From assembly GCF_028583425.1 (NCBI RefSeq), contig NC_072797.1, positions 21,238,001 through 21,302,000 on the forward strand: a stretch of DNA of 64,000 nucleotides, given 5' to 3'. Shown piece by piece: positions 27,060 to 36,711 of the stretch. Under the pieces are notes generated by a model that saw nothing but the letters and a program-made list of their open reading frames with translations, did no database searches and was not told the DNA's origin. Both the position numbers and the translations under genes were made by a program. The stretch's first letter is position 1, and each line of letters begins with the position of its first letter. The stretch is from Eublepharis macularius. Lineage: Eukaryota > Chordata > Lepidosauria > Squamata > Eublepharidae.

Positions 27060-27741
27060 GCAAACCAAGGCTGTGAATCCATTAGTTGTTAACATAGGCA
27101 AATGAAGGGGATCAAATCAGCATTTTTGTTGCCCAACTCAAACATGGTTTGGATTCTTCTAGCTTTTCAGCTTGCCGTCACCCAATCCTCCTCCTCGCCA
27201 CAATTGCTGCCCCCTGTGGCTTTTGTCTGTGTGAATCCCAAATAATTCTTCCACTCTCAACGAATATGGTCCTCAGGTACATCAAGAGCTCATTTTGTCT
27301 TTTCCTTGTACCTCCCAGTGCACTTAAGGACAGAAACAGGATGTGGCTGTGAGCCAGGAAAAAAAACATATGAATCCAAGCAAATGCCAAGGGCACAGGT
27401 ATCGTGCCCAAGCAAAGAAAACATGTAGTGGCCTCTGAAAAATTCACGTTCTGTCACAAGACAGTAGCCTTGTTGTCTTGTCTTTATTAGAAAAGAAAAA
27501 TGTTCACGACCCATACTTTCAAGCACAGGAACAGACTGAGCAAGAAGTCCCAAAAGAAAAATGTAAAAAACAATCCTCCTGTTCCTCACTGTATATGTGC
27601 CCTAGCCAGATCTTATCCTAAAGCAGGATCTTTAACTTGGAAGGTTGCAGCTGACTGAGAAGTTCCCATACTTTGTAGTCCTGGTTTAGGCCTCCAACCC
27701 TCCTCATGGGCAATTGCTACCACCAGCAAGGAGCCCAGGTA
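27060..27741. other. Noncoding, nothing recognised
   Basis: Intergenic sequence before the L2 element. Minus-strand frames of 89 and 99 residues show no domain or signal that I recognise. Confidence 0.45.
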
Positions 27742-28039
27742 TTTACTTACGTCATTTATAGTCCACCTTTCTCACTGAGACTTAAGGCGGATTACATAGT
27801 GTGAGATTAGTACAATCAGTAGCAAGGTCATTTCCATACAGTATCAAGGACATTTCCATAAACAATGTCATAGAGTAAATAAATACAAGTTTACAAAGAC
27901 ATAGCATTAGCAAGGATCCAATACGGAGTTGAAGAATTGCTAAAACAGAACATAATTAATTCTAGGACTGACATTAGACAACATGAAGCACAGGTAGTAT
28001 ATAGGAGTACATATTTAAAGCTACAGATAATATGTAAGG

Positions 28040-28329
28040 TGAAGGGCCCCGTGGCACAGAGTGGTAAGTTTCAGCCCCAGCTCTGCTCACTACCTGAGTT
28101 TGATCCCGGCAGAAGCCAGGTTCAGGTACCCTGCTCAAGGTTGACTCAGCCTTCCATCCTTCCAAGGTCAGTAAAATGAGTACCCAGTTTCCTGGGGGTA
28201 AAGTGTAGATGACTGGGGAAGGCAATAACAAACCACCCCGTTAAAAGTCTGCCAAGAAAATGTTGTGATGTGACGTCCCCCTATGGGTCAGCAATAACTT
28301 GGTGCTTGCACAGGGGATTACCTTTACCT
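28040..28329 (+). mobile_element. Sauria-type tRNA SINE with 11-bp duplication
   Basis: Head 'gggccccgtggcacagagtg' with A-box-like sequence, then 'gagtttgatcccggcagaa' as B-box, body 'cttccatccttccaaggtc' and tail 'ggggattacctttacct'. The flanks 28029-28039 and 28330-28340 are the identical 11-mer aatatgtaagg. This family is confined to squamates, which is the main taxonomic clue in the window. It is inserted in the L2 3' UTR. Confidence 0.95.
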
Positions 28330-28567
28330 AATATGTAAGGCAACATAGTGGTGAAGTCTATGGTCCCTAACGCATTAGTGAAGCATCTGAGACCCGATCC
28401 CTACAATACCGCCCTCCTATCTGAGTAGAAAGCCTTTTTGAATAATTTGGTCTTGCATTGTTTGCAGAAAGCCAGGAGACAGGGGGCTCTCTTGACCTTC
28501 TCAGGCAGGCCATTCCACAGGGTAGGGGCCACCACAGAGAAAGTCTGTGTACGGGCTGCTGTGGATT

Positions 28568-29131
28568 TCACTCATGTGCAGGCTGCCACCTGCAAGAGAT
28601 CCTGTTCAGATGAGCAAAGCTGTCATGGAGGAACATAGGGAGGGAGGCGGTCTGTAGGTATTCTGGGCCAAGGCTGTGAAGAGTTTTGTATGTAATAACC
28701 AATACCTTGAATTGAGCATGGTAACTGATAAGAAGCCAATAGAGTGAGTGTAGGATGGGAGTGATGTTCATGCTCCTGCTTGCTGCAGCATTTTGCACCA
28801 ATTGGAGCCTCCTAGTTAACTTAGATGGGAAACGAATGTCAATGGTATTGTATTGTAATGGGAAACCATTACAATAGTCAAATCTTGATGTTACTGTAGC
28901 ATGGATCCAGGTGGCCACGTTGGCCATGTCGAGGTAAGAAGCCATCTTCCAGGCTAGAGTGAGATTGTAAAAACATTTTTTTGCGGCTGCCTTAACTTGT
29001 TTTTCTAGTTGTAGTCCTGGATCCAGTGTAACCCCTAGGCTCTTAACCGAGTCTGCAAGGGTCAGATGAACTCCGTCGAAAGTGGGGATTACGATGTCTT
29101 TCAAGATCTCTGTCTTCCCAACAAGCATCAC
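28568..29131 (-). pseudogene. L2 LINE reverse-transcriptase C-terminal region
   Basis: A 187-residue open stretch of the L2 ORF2. Landmarks are a V-K-S-L-G-V-T-L-D block near residue 28, an F-D-Y-C-N block near residue 88, an L-Q-L-V-Q-N-A-A-A block near residue 110 and an F-K-V-L-V-I-T-Y-K-T block near residue 142, all standard for the end of L2/CR1-group RTs. The upstream part, including YADD and the finger/palm region, lies at 29132-29339 and 50782 onward in broken frames. Not functional: the gene is split by about 21 kb of inserted elements. Confidence 0.85.
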
Positions 29132-29375
29132 TTCAGTCTTGTCTGGGGTTCAATTTCAATTTGTTATTTTCCAGCCATTTCATCATGGCTGTCAGGCAGC
29201 GATCTAGGATTTCTACTGCATCCTGTGGGGAGCTGGATAGCGAGATAATAGAGTTGGGTGTCATCTGCATATTGCTGACATCCAATTCTGTAACTGTGAA
29301 TAAGTTCTCCTATGTTTTACATAGAGGTTGAATAAAAACAGTGTTTCATACCTGTAACTGTTGTTCATCTAGGTC

Positions 29376-29563
29376 TTCCATGCAGTAACACATGGGACTG
29401 CGCACGCACAGGCCTGCCGACTTCAGAGATTTTTACAGCTCAGAACCACTAGGGGGCGCTCCCGCCTCTCAGTGCGCATGCACAGCCATCTTCCTGCCGA
29501 AAACGGCTCCTAAGAGGCGGGGCGCCCCCGACATACCCTCAGTCCTCTTTCGCCACCGACTGC
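29376..29563 (+). repeat. DIRS inverted terminal repeat, left
   Basis: It pairs with 50583-50775 in inverse orientation: 'acatgggactgcgcacgcac', 'aaccactagggggcgctccc', 'aaaacggctcctaagaggcg' and 'gcgcccccgacataccctca' all have near-identical reverse complements at the right end. The outermost 29340-29375 is unique to this end. Confidence 0.92.
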
Positions 29564-29603
29564 AAGGTAAGTACCAAGAGAATTAGCGGGGAAGGAGGGA
29601 GGG

Positions 29604-29698
29604 CATGTGTTACTGCACAGAAGACCTAGATGAACAACAGTTACAGGTATGAAACACTGTTTTTCATCGACGGTCTTCCTGTGCAGTCCCACATGGGA
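29604..29698 (-). repeat. DIRS internal complementary region
   Basis: Bases 29604-29661 are the reverse complement of the left terminus (29337 onward). Bases 29662-29698 are the reverse complement of the extreme right terminus (50745-50781). They meet at 'cactgtttttcatcg', which preserves the order expected of a circular junction. This organisation is diagnostic of DIRS1-like elements, where it serves as template for completing the ends. Confidence 0.9.
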
Positions 29699-29719
29699 GA
29701 TTACATAGCTAAATACCTG

Positions 29720-29943
29720 GGTGGTAGGTAAGAACGTCCCATCACAGGAAGATGGATTGCAGGACCGCCGTGCCACCATCACTTCCTTCCTGTCCATCAC
29801 GTCCAGAGCATAGTGTCTAACGAAGGTGTCCGCAGAAGCCCAGGTCGCCGCTTTACAGATGTCTTGCAGAGGAACGCCTCTCAGGAGCGCTGCAGAAGTT
29901 GCCTGCGACCTAGTGGAGTGAGCATGCACCTCCAACGGACAAG
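29720..29943 (-). pseudogene. DIRS tyrosine recombinase, C-terminal part
   Basis: The frame encodes the recombinase catalytic C-terminus: an H-S-T-R motif (residues near 29911-29922), a hydrophobic helix with L-L-R-G-V, a W-A-S block, and the nucleophile region R-H-Y, as in DIRS recombinases. The upstream part of the same gene lies at 45515-46560; the retrovirus inserted between them. The reading frame would be continuous across the empty site. The end of the protein is uncertain because the frame runs on into the internal complementary region. Confidence 0.88.
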
Positions 29944-29947
29944 GTAG
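29944..29947. repeat. Retroviral target-site duplication GTAG, left copy
   Basis: GTAG precedes the left LTR and recurs at 45511-45514 after the right LTR. Four bases is the duplication size of gammaretrovirus-type integrases. Confidence 0.95.
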
Positions 29948-31384
29948 TGTTACCAGAACTGCTCTTTTATTATAATGGGGAATTAGCTGTAGCAGTCTGT
30001 AACTATTAATATTAAGCGAGGATCATAACCTATGTTTACGGAGGTCCCGATCCCAGACACTCTAGTGAAAAAGAGGCAGACAAGGAGTAAGGTCCAAACA
30101 CGTGTATTGAGTGTAGCGTAAGCCTAGCTTGCACAATCATACAAAGAACATACAAGGTCTAAGAAATATAGAGTAAGAAATACAGAGACGTTCGCATTAG
30201 CGGGTTCCCAACGATGATAAGGGAAATACTCACAATCCTGGAGCAAAGCAGAGACACAGCAGCGAGGGTGGCCCAATGCCAGCACTGGGACCACAGACGG
30301 ACAGCAAGGAGGTCTGGATAGGGAATGGCCTGAGCCACGGGCAGCAAGGGGGGGGGTCTGGATAGGGAATGGCCTGAGCACCGAGTGGTCTGGGAGACCA
30401 GCTTAAATACCCCAAAACGTACCCTGGGGCTGGTGCTGTACTTGGTGGTTCTCACAGATTAAAACAAAGGTTCTAATGGGCTACTGAATGGCTTGGATGG
30501 GCCACTTTGGTAATCAGATTGTGATAAGTGACACCTCAGGAAGAGGGGACAAAAGAGGGAGGGGGAAATCCAAGTGGGCTGAAAGGATGTTCCAGCGGAC
30601 AGGGCTTGTCCTGATGTCATCAGCTTCTGGAATGCGGAGGTTTCTTTGAGATGCATTCTCTAAGTGCTTGGGATGGTCGGCACTTAGTTCCTTCTCCAGG
30701 GCGGCTCCTAAGATATGCAGAGCGGGGCGAGGTATTCTCGCTGCGGACGTGGTGTGCCCGCTTCGCCGAAATGGCTTCCCAAAGTAGTCTTTTCCTCTGG
30801 GTCTTCTGGGTGCCTGAGAACATGGATGCCGGCTGGGCATAGCTGGGGCTGGATAGCAGGCTGCCCGGTAGCGAGGGCAAGCTCGGGGACCGGCCCGCGG
30901 GAGGCTCCAGGCGGGAACTGACCAGGGAGCGCCTAGCCAGGCTCGCTGGAGGTTTCCCCGGCAGGCGCCCGGCTGCTAGCAGCGGCTTGGGCCCATGTGA
31001 GGCAGGCTTCCATGGAGGCAGCGGGAACAACACTTTAAAACACAGTCCAAAGCAGGGAACAGGCACGGTCCGTGGCAGATGGCAATGCAGGCACGGGGCA
31101 CACTTGTAGCAAAGTCCAAACACACACTGGGAAGTCCAGATACAGGTCGGGGCAGGGCTGCCCAGAAAGAGAGTCCTTTGTGCAGTTAGCCAAACATGGA
31201 GTCAGTAAACTACACAGTCTATTACAGCAGCAGGGTACTTGACACGCAGGCAGGAAACTGACACGTGTATCAGAACACACACGTGCAAAGCAGTTTTTGG
31301 TGCAGCAATAAAACAGCAACGCAGGAAACTTTAACACAGTTCATAGCAGGCTTCAAAGCAGGGGAGGGGGCCTACTTGGCAACA
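29948..31384 (-). repeat. Retroviral 3' LTR (1,437 bp)
   Basis: On the minus strand it runs TGTTGCC to GGTAACA. It is identical in length to the other LTR and differs only at 30049, 30245 and 30971, all transitions. A TATA-like TATTTAAG lies near 30402-30409. An AATAAA lies at 29966-29971, only 18 bases from the LTR end, implying a long R and a very short U5. A 48-base-scale duplication containing 'gtctggatagggaatggcct' is at about 30300-30378. A 167-residue frame inside has no recognisable features. Confidence 0.96.
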
Positions 31385-31396
31385 ATTCCCCCCCTC
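31385..31396 (-). promoter_or_regulatory. Polypurine tract
   Basis: On the minus strand GAGGGGGGGAAT abuts the 3' LTR, the position of the plus-strand DNA primer in retroviral reverse transcription. Confidence 0.85.
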
Positions 31397-31639
31397 GGAG
31401 ACCCCGGGACGTCAGGCGCGCGGGTCTCCGAACTTGGCTTCAAAGGCGAGGTGGTCAGCAATGTCCGGTGGTCGAGCTTCGAGCGAAGAAGGAGTGGGAA
31501 GGGAAGGGGGAGGAGGTGTCACTCAAAAATTTAGCTTGGAGAACCACCTAACCGAATAAGTGCAATTTAGATCAGCCAATGGGCTGCAGGTCTCTGGGTT
31601 CACACCAGGGGGTGTGCTAAGTGCAATTGTCAGAATAAA

Positions 31640-32330
31640 TAGTAATAATTCATAGCAATAGTAATTCATAGTAATAGGCAGCAATGATCAATTCATGCAT
31701 ATAAATAGCAATAATTCATAATTGTGTACATTGATTAATTCATAATTGAAGGTAATTCATACGGAATTCATGATGGGTTAAAAGCACTAAAAACCAGGAG
31801 CAATTAATATACATGGATCAATTCATAGATAGTTAAAATCATAAATACATAGGATTAAAAGCAGGGATAATTCATACAGGGTAAAGTGAAATGTGCAAGC
31901 ATGGCATAATTCATTGAGGGTAGGCTAATTCATAACTGGTTAAAATCACAAATACATAGATACATAGGGTTTAAAATGATAATTCAGGAAGTTAAAACCA
32001 ATTTCATAGATGATAGCAGCAATAGTAAAAACAAGTGCGGAGAAATAATTCATGGGGGGTAAGCGGCGGAAGGGCTCATGGGGGCAGAAAAATAAACTCT
32101 GCGATTAAAAACCAAATCAATATGGCTGGATTAAAAATCAAATTCATAGACTAGAACTGCCTCGGCGGAGGGAGTCGGGTTAAGAAGGCAGCTCAAAAGG
32201 TTAAAACCAAATTCATCGGGATAAAGTTCATGGGCGCACTTGCAGTAGATAGAGGGAGGGACTAGTTCGGGGCTAAATTCATGGGAGTTAAAATTCATAA
32301 GAAGCAATGGCAAGAAATTCATAAGACCAT
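31640..32330 (-). repeat. AT-rich array of ATTCAT motifs
   Basis: The env-LTR gap holds roughly seventeen copies of 'attcat' on the plus strand (ATGAAT in viral RNA sense), mostly as 'aattcata', scattered over about 690 bases with irregular spacing and accompanied by 'ggttaaaa'-like strings. It is noncoding by eye. Possible roles are RNA-processing or export signals, but this is inference. Confidence 0.8.
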
Positions 32331-32747
32331 AGAGTAACAAAGATCACAGACGGCTCAGTCTGCAGTACAGCTGCTGGACTGGGTTGCATATATACAAGAA
32401 CAAGCAAACTTAGTTCGTGTGCTCCAAAACACACTTCCACCCCCCCTTGCTGTCTGCGTCAATCCGCAGAGCAGGGTCGGCAGGCGGCGAGAAGGGCTTC
32501 AGACACACAGTTCTAGTCCTCATGGAGGTGGCGCTGCTGGCGGTCGTTTGGAGACGGGCCGTGGGCTGGGAGGCAGAGTAATATGTCCCCCCCTAGTCCA
32601 CAAGAGGGCCTCGGAGCGGTGCCCGGCAGCAGAGCGTCCATGGGGCCGGTGCAGGATCCGTACACATAATAATAAACGTAATCATAGTTCATACCGGCAC
32701 AAGCAATAAAACAAACAAGGGTTAAAGGAGGGCGCCAAGAACAACCC

Positions 32748-35135
32748 TTAAGGCAGAAGAAGGTCGGGGTTATAGTGATCCAAGCGGTAAGACAGCTGGA
32801 GTTGCTGGAGCTGTCGGCGGCTCCAACAGCCCAAATAAAGCAGTGAGGCACACAACAAAACTTGGAAGGCCAAAATAACGATGATTGGATGCAAAGCCAA
32901 ATTGTAAATTCCAGTGGCAGTGGGGCTCCAGCCAAAGAGGGTCTCCCACCACGAATGCTCGCCGGTGGTCTTAATCCGCTGGGCAAGATCCAAAATTTCC
33001 TTGCCGTTGTGGGACACAACCAAAGCAGTGGTGTCCCCGTCCCTCTGGATGCTCTGGAGGGTGCGGTGGAGCTGCGGGTGGGCCAGGAGCTCATGGATTA
33101 GCTCCAGACCGATGCCGAGGGAGATGGGCTTCACATGTCGATAGATGGAGGGTGCCACCAGGATCTCTTCTTGGGTCCAGACCGGTACTGTGTAGGTGAA
33201 GTCGCAGGCTGCCACCGAAGACAGGTTACAGAAGCAGCGGTTGACTCCCGGGATCACGGGCTTCAGCTGGAACGAGTTCAAGACCACAAAATCGCAGGCC
33301 GTTCGCACGCAGGCACATCCTTTCCCAAGGTAGACCACAGCGGAGCTGTTCTCCCGGACGACCTCAAAAGAGCATTCGTTGAGGGCGTCGGCTTGCGGGG
33401 CTACACAGGGGTGATGAGGTGCAAAGGCTTGGTCTTGGCAAATGAAGCCGGTCTGGTCTCGATGCTGGCACCCTTGGAGGCTGACGAGCTGCCATCCGGT
33501 CGGGGTGAAGCGGGCCCAATGGTCGGGGTGGCGGGCGTAGAGGACTTCGGTGTCGCTGACTTGGAGTCCCAGAGGCACGACTGGATACACGTGGAATGAC
33601 TCGTGCGCACTGGCCGTTAATAAAAATAATTTAAGTTCCTGGGTGGTCGGTGAGAATGAGGAATTTACGAGAGACCACCAGGATTCAAGCTCCAGTTCTA
33701 TGGGTGACAATTTGGGCATAATCAATCTTTTAATTTCCAGGGGCAAATGCCCGTCCGTGGCTTGCCGAATTAGCCCCATGGCCACAGCCTGATTTAATTG
33801 TTGGGCTTGCATACATGCCATGGCTATTGACATGTTGCGTTCCAAAGACTGTGTTCCTTTGAGCAGCAGAGAAAAATCTCTTTCAATTTGACTCTCCCAG
33901 TTAACTAAAATGGAGCTGATCTCGTGTTGCCCATTTGAAATGGAATTTAGGGACTGCACCACCGGTTTACCTAAGTCAGAGATGCTAGTCGTGACATGGG
34001 CAAACTTATTAGCGAGAGTCTCAATGTTGACCGAATCCATGATTGCTAAGCCTCCGGCTGCAGGAGCAGTCCAGTCGGCAATGCTTCGTCTGGCACGCGA
34101 GAGAGAGGGGGAGGGATCGATCCACAGTTGTAGCCATGCATTCCAACCCTTGCTACCGGCCTCCAGATAGGGAGCGCACTGCGGCAGCCTCTGGGTTACA
34201 TTTAGCTCAGCTAAGTCGATGCGGATCTCTTTTAAAGACATTTGCGGGCGGACTAGAACTCTCTCTCGAATGTCAGTTTTCAAAACATGGGAGCCCACTA
34301 TATGCGTGCCGCCTTGGCTTAATTGTTCATTGCTGGCAATCAAAGGGTCAATTTGGATGGTGTGGGTCTCCTGGGTCCGGATCAGCAGGGAATAATTGCC
34401 TGGTTCGTGAGTCAAATTTACAAAGAGCAGCCCAAGCCGGTGAAATTTCTCTACTAGGGGCTTAGTTTGGCACTCGGGCGTCTGTTGGACCAGTATCCAA
34501 TCAGGTGGGCCATGTTTGGCTAGGTCTTCTCCTTTTACAATCCAGGTCAAGTTCTCCCAGCGCTCTATAGCAAAGGAGAGAACTGCGCCTGAAGGGGGCG
34601 TGATAGTGACTGATGCAGACTCAGTGGTAGTAGTGCCTAGTAGGATGGTCATTCTAAAGGGGTCTCCTGCCTTCCATACTGCGGCCGACACTAAAACAAC
34701 TTCACAGTATGGTCCGAAAGCCTCAGTGACAAATGGCGAGGTTTCGAAGTTGGCAGGGGTGGTATTTTTGTCTACCACCGGGACTGCGGTGGGGGCTGGC
34801 CTGATGCGGGGGAGAAACATACAGGGAATCGGAGCAAGTGGTGACACTGTGTCAGTAGGCGAGTAACATACTAATTCTTGGGACATGGTTTTGACTCCCA
34901 CACATAAAATAACAAGCTCTGGGGGTCGGATCCACTGCTCTTCACAACTGCGGAAGTTAGTGCGGTCCGTGGGGGTGGTCATATTAATCTGCTGCACAAC
35001 CTTGCAGACCATCATTTCATTTTCTGCCAGGGTATTAATACATCTCCAGTGGGGGTAGGGCATTAATTTGGACGGGCGTCCCTCTGTTAGGGTGCCTGCC
35101 AGTACGAGCAAACACAGAGTAGCCAGGTGCCTCAT
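32748..35135 (-). CDS. env: Retroviral Env polyprotein
   Basis: Envelope glycoprotein of the provirus, 795 residues from the Met at 35135. An in-frame Met at 35309 would add 58 residues but would place a poor signal ahead of a good one. A hydrophobic signal peptide (LATLCLLVLAGTL) follows the chosen start. A furin-type site RARR at about residues 347-350 (405-408 from the upstream Met) separates SU from a TM subunit of about 445 residues. TM has a hydrophobic N-terminal segment, long heptad-like helices, a cysteine-rich block and a membrane anchor near the C-terminus (IIVILAFQVLLCASLLYLG), followed by a short tail. No CX6CC motif is seen. Many N-X-S/T sites. The frame is intact. Confidence 0.88.
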   Translation of the reverse strand: MRHLATLCLLVLAGTLTEGRPSKLMPYPHWRCINTLAENEMMVCKVVQQINMTTPTDRTNFRSCEEQWIRPPELVILCVGVKTMSQELVCYSPTDTVSPLAPIPCMFLPRIRPAPTAVPVVDKNTTPANFETSPFVTEAFGPYCEVVLVSAAVWKAGDPFRMTILLGTTTTESASVTITPPSGAVLSFAIERWENLTWIVKGEDLAKHGPPDWILVQQTPECQTKPLVEKFHRLGLLFVNLTHEPGNYSLLIRTQETHTIQIDPLIASNEQLSQGGTHIVGSHVLKTDIRERVLVRPQMSLKEIRIDLAELNVTQRLPQCAPYLEAGSKGWNAWLQLWIDPSPSLSRARRSIADWTAPAAGGLAIMDSVNIETLANKFAHVTTSISDLGKPVVQSLNSISNGQHEISSILVNWESQIERDFSLLLKGTQSLERNMSIAMACMQAQQLNQAVAMGLIRQATDGHLPLEIKRLIMPKLSPIELELESWWSLVNSSFSPTTQELKLFLLTASAHESFHVYPVVPLGLQVSDTEVLYARHPDHWARFTPTGWQLVSLQGCQHRDQTGFICQDQAFAPHHPCVAPQADALNECSFEVVRENSSAVVYLGKGCACVRTACDFVVLNSFQLKPVIPGVNRCFCNLSSVAACDFTYTVPVWTQEEILVAPSIYRHVKPISLGIGLELIHELLAHPQLHRTLQSIQRDGDTTALVVSHNGKEILDLAQRIKTTGEHSWWETLFGWSPTATGIYNLALHPIIVILAFQVLLCASLLYLGCWSRRQLQQLQLSYRLDHYNPDLLLP

Positions 35136-35206
35136 CTCCTGGCCTTCCTTTTCCTTTTTGTGGCGAAAATATCCTGGGGAGACCTGCGGATATAAGTACA
35201 GGTTCC

Positions 35207-35250
35207 CTGAGTTTGTTGCAGCAAAAATAAAATAAAGGGGGAAAAAGGAG
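35207..35250 (-). promoter_or_regulatory. Candidate env splice acceptor
   Basis: On the minus strand a long pyrimidine-rich tract leads to AACTCAG with the intron ending at 35207, 71 bases before the preferred env start. A spliced env mRNA is normal for retroviruses. The donor was not located. Confidence 0.5.
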
Positions 35251-35309
35251 GGCGTATTTCTGCCAGCACTGTCTATTAGGTGGGGCTCGAACGAGAAGTC
35301 CCGGAGCAC

Positions 35310-36711
35310 TAAGCGAGCCTTCCAGCTTGTTGCTCTGGGGAACTCCTGTGCGAAGGTTTCTTTCTAAAGCATGTATATTTCAGGGGGGACGTCTTTGAGT
35401 CGGGCGAGGGTCGGCCGTACGTTAGGCGGGGTTATGCAGACTCGCCCCAGGGGTCCCTGGGTGCCTAGACTATGTGGCCTCCAGGTGCCCCTTGCTCGGC
35501 GGCGGGCTATTTTCATTTTGCGGGCTGAGAGCTATCGGTCCGGCTCGGCCTGGCCTTGCCGTTTTGAAAGGAAAAAAACTAGAGAGCGGTTTCCATTAAC
35601 TATAAGGGTTGCTGCAGACGGGGGCCCTCGCTTTAATTTTCAAAAATAGGCCTTCGTCATATATTTGCAGGACAACCAATTTTTGGGGGGGACTCCCTCA
35701 GGAGGCCCCATCTTCTAGTTAAAAGAAAAAAAAGATACACCGGGCAAAAAGGAAAAATACACTGAGCAAAAGAAAAATGCACTGAGCAAAAAGAAAAATA
35801 CACGGAGCAAGAAGCATGCGGGTGTGGGGTACTTTCGGGTTGCCCTCACTTGGAAGGCCTGGCAGGGCTTCATTATAACTTCAACATGTCTCCCCCCCTT
35901 CTTTTCCCTTATACGGTACGGGCAAGGGAAAAGATTACGTGGGGCGGGCGGCTGCTGGCGGGAAGGGCCGAAGTGGAGCCGAGGGCGCTCGGCGGCGTTT
36001 ATCGAAAAGCGGCGGAGGCGGCCGAGATCTGCCGGCGCCACTGGGTCTGGGTTATTCGGGGGTCATCTTGGCGCGGGGGATTCTGGCTATGTAAATGAGG
36101 CACGCTGCCCCTTGTGCGTAGCGAACGCACCTCAATAACATATTCCAGAGGTAACATATTTACAAAATACTGGCGGGTCTTTTACTTTTGCACTAAAGCG
36201 TACTGGCTGGTGGCGCCGTATAGCAACTCACCATGACGAATATGAACATTAGTAAAAGAGGGATGTTGGGCTCTCTGGGGGACCTTTTCCAGGGGAGGCA
36301 CGGCCCTCAAAGCCAAAGCCGACCATCATGCGAAAGCGTGGGTCTGGCAGGTGAGACCCCGAATCTACGTAGATGCGGGATCTTCACCAGCACGGCGGGT
36401 GATATATTTTCGAATACAGGGATCACCTTATTTGGTGATTCCACTATGTTCGAAAGAATGTATGCACCTCTGGGCTAACGCCTCTCCAACCACTTTCACA
36501 CACAGCAAATCTCTTTTGCCTGTGCAATTTTTTCCGAACACGCGGCTTAAAATCCAATTAAGATTCACTTTCGGTGGTGGTCCTATTTGGCTTTGGTTGC
36601 CGTGTCTTCTCCTAAGGGTCCCAACTGTGGGGCCCGCCTAATGAAGTTAAAGAATAGAACTGGAAAAACTTTTGACATTCACACCTATATCTACGTATTC
36701 TACTATTTCTT
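35310..36711 (-). other. Pol-env noncoding interval
   Basis: 1.4 kb between the pol stop and the upstream env Met, without a convincing frame in viral sense (longest 108 residues at 35715-36041, no recognisable motif). It contains the four-unit array at 35725-35815 and a GC-rich part at 35930-36090. Simple retroviruses usually overlap pol and env, so a gap of this size is unusual. Confidence 0.75.
35725..35815 (-). repeat. Four-copy tandem repeat of about 21 bp in pol-env gap
   Basis: Units of the form 'tacactgagcaaaagaaaaa' repeat four times with small changes (cgggcaaaaagg, ctgagcaaaag, ctgagcaaaaag, cggagcaagaag). In viral RNA sense this is a pyrimidine-rich, U-rich tract. Confidence 0.85.

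Larger units (their letters stand above)
27742..29339 (-). mobile_element. L2 LINE, 3' half (split by DIRS insertion)
   Basis: This is the 3' part of a minus-strand L2 LINE: catalytic YADD of the reverse transcriptase near 29262-29273, the C-terminal RT region, then a 3' UTR ending 'cctttctcactgagacttaa' at 27742. The copy continues on the other side of the DIRS element at 50782. A Sauria SINE is inserted in the 3' UTR at 28040-28329. Removing the DIRS insert and one AAC restores a continuous LINE sequence, which proves the nesting. Confidence 0.9.

Noticed and set aside
30620-31123. 167-residue frame inside the LTR (also at 44746-45249), a possible LTR-encoded protein as in MMTV
   Set aside because: Cys/Pro/Ser-rich with no motif; it survives in both LTRs simply because they are nearly identical.
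34516-34866. Plus-strand frames inside env, pol and gag
   Set aside because: Antisense shadows of intact viral genes.
35715-36041. 108-residue frame in the pol-env gap as an accessory gene
   Set aside because: Ends in Phe/Ser-rich residues generated by the U-rich tandem repeat; no support.
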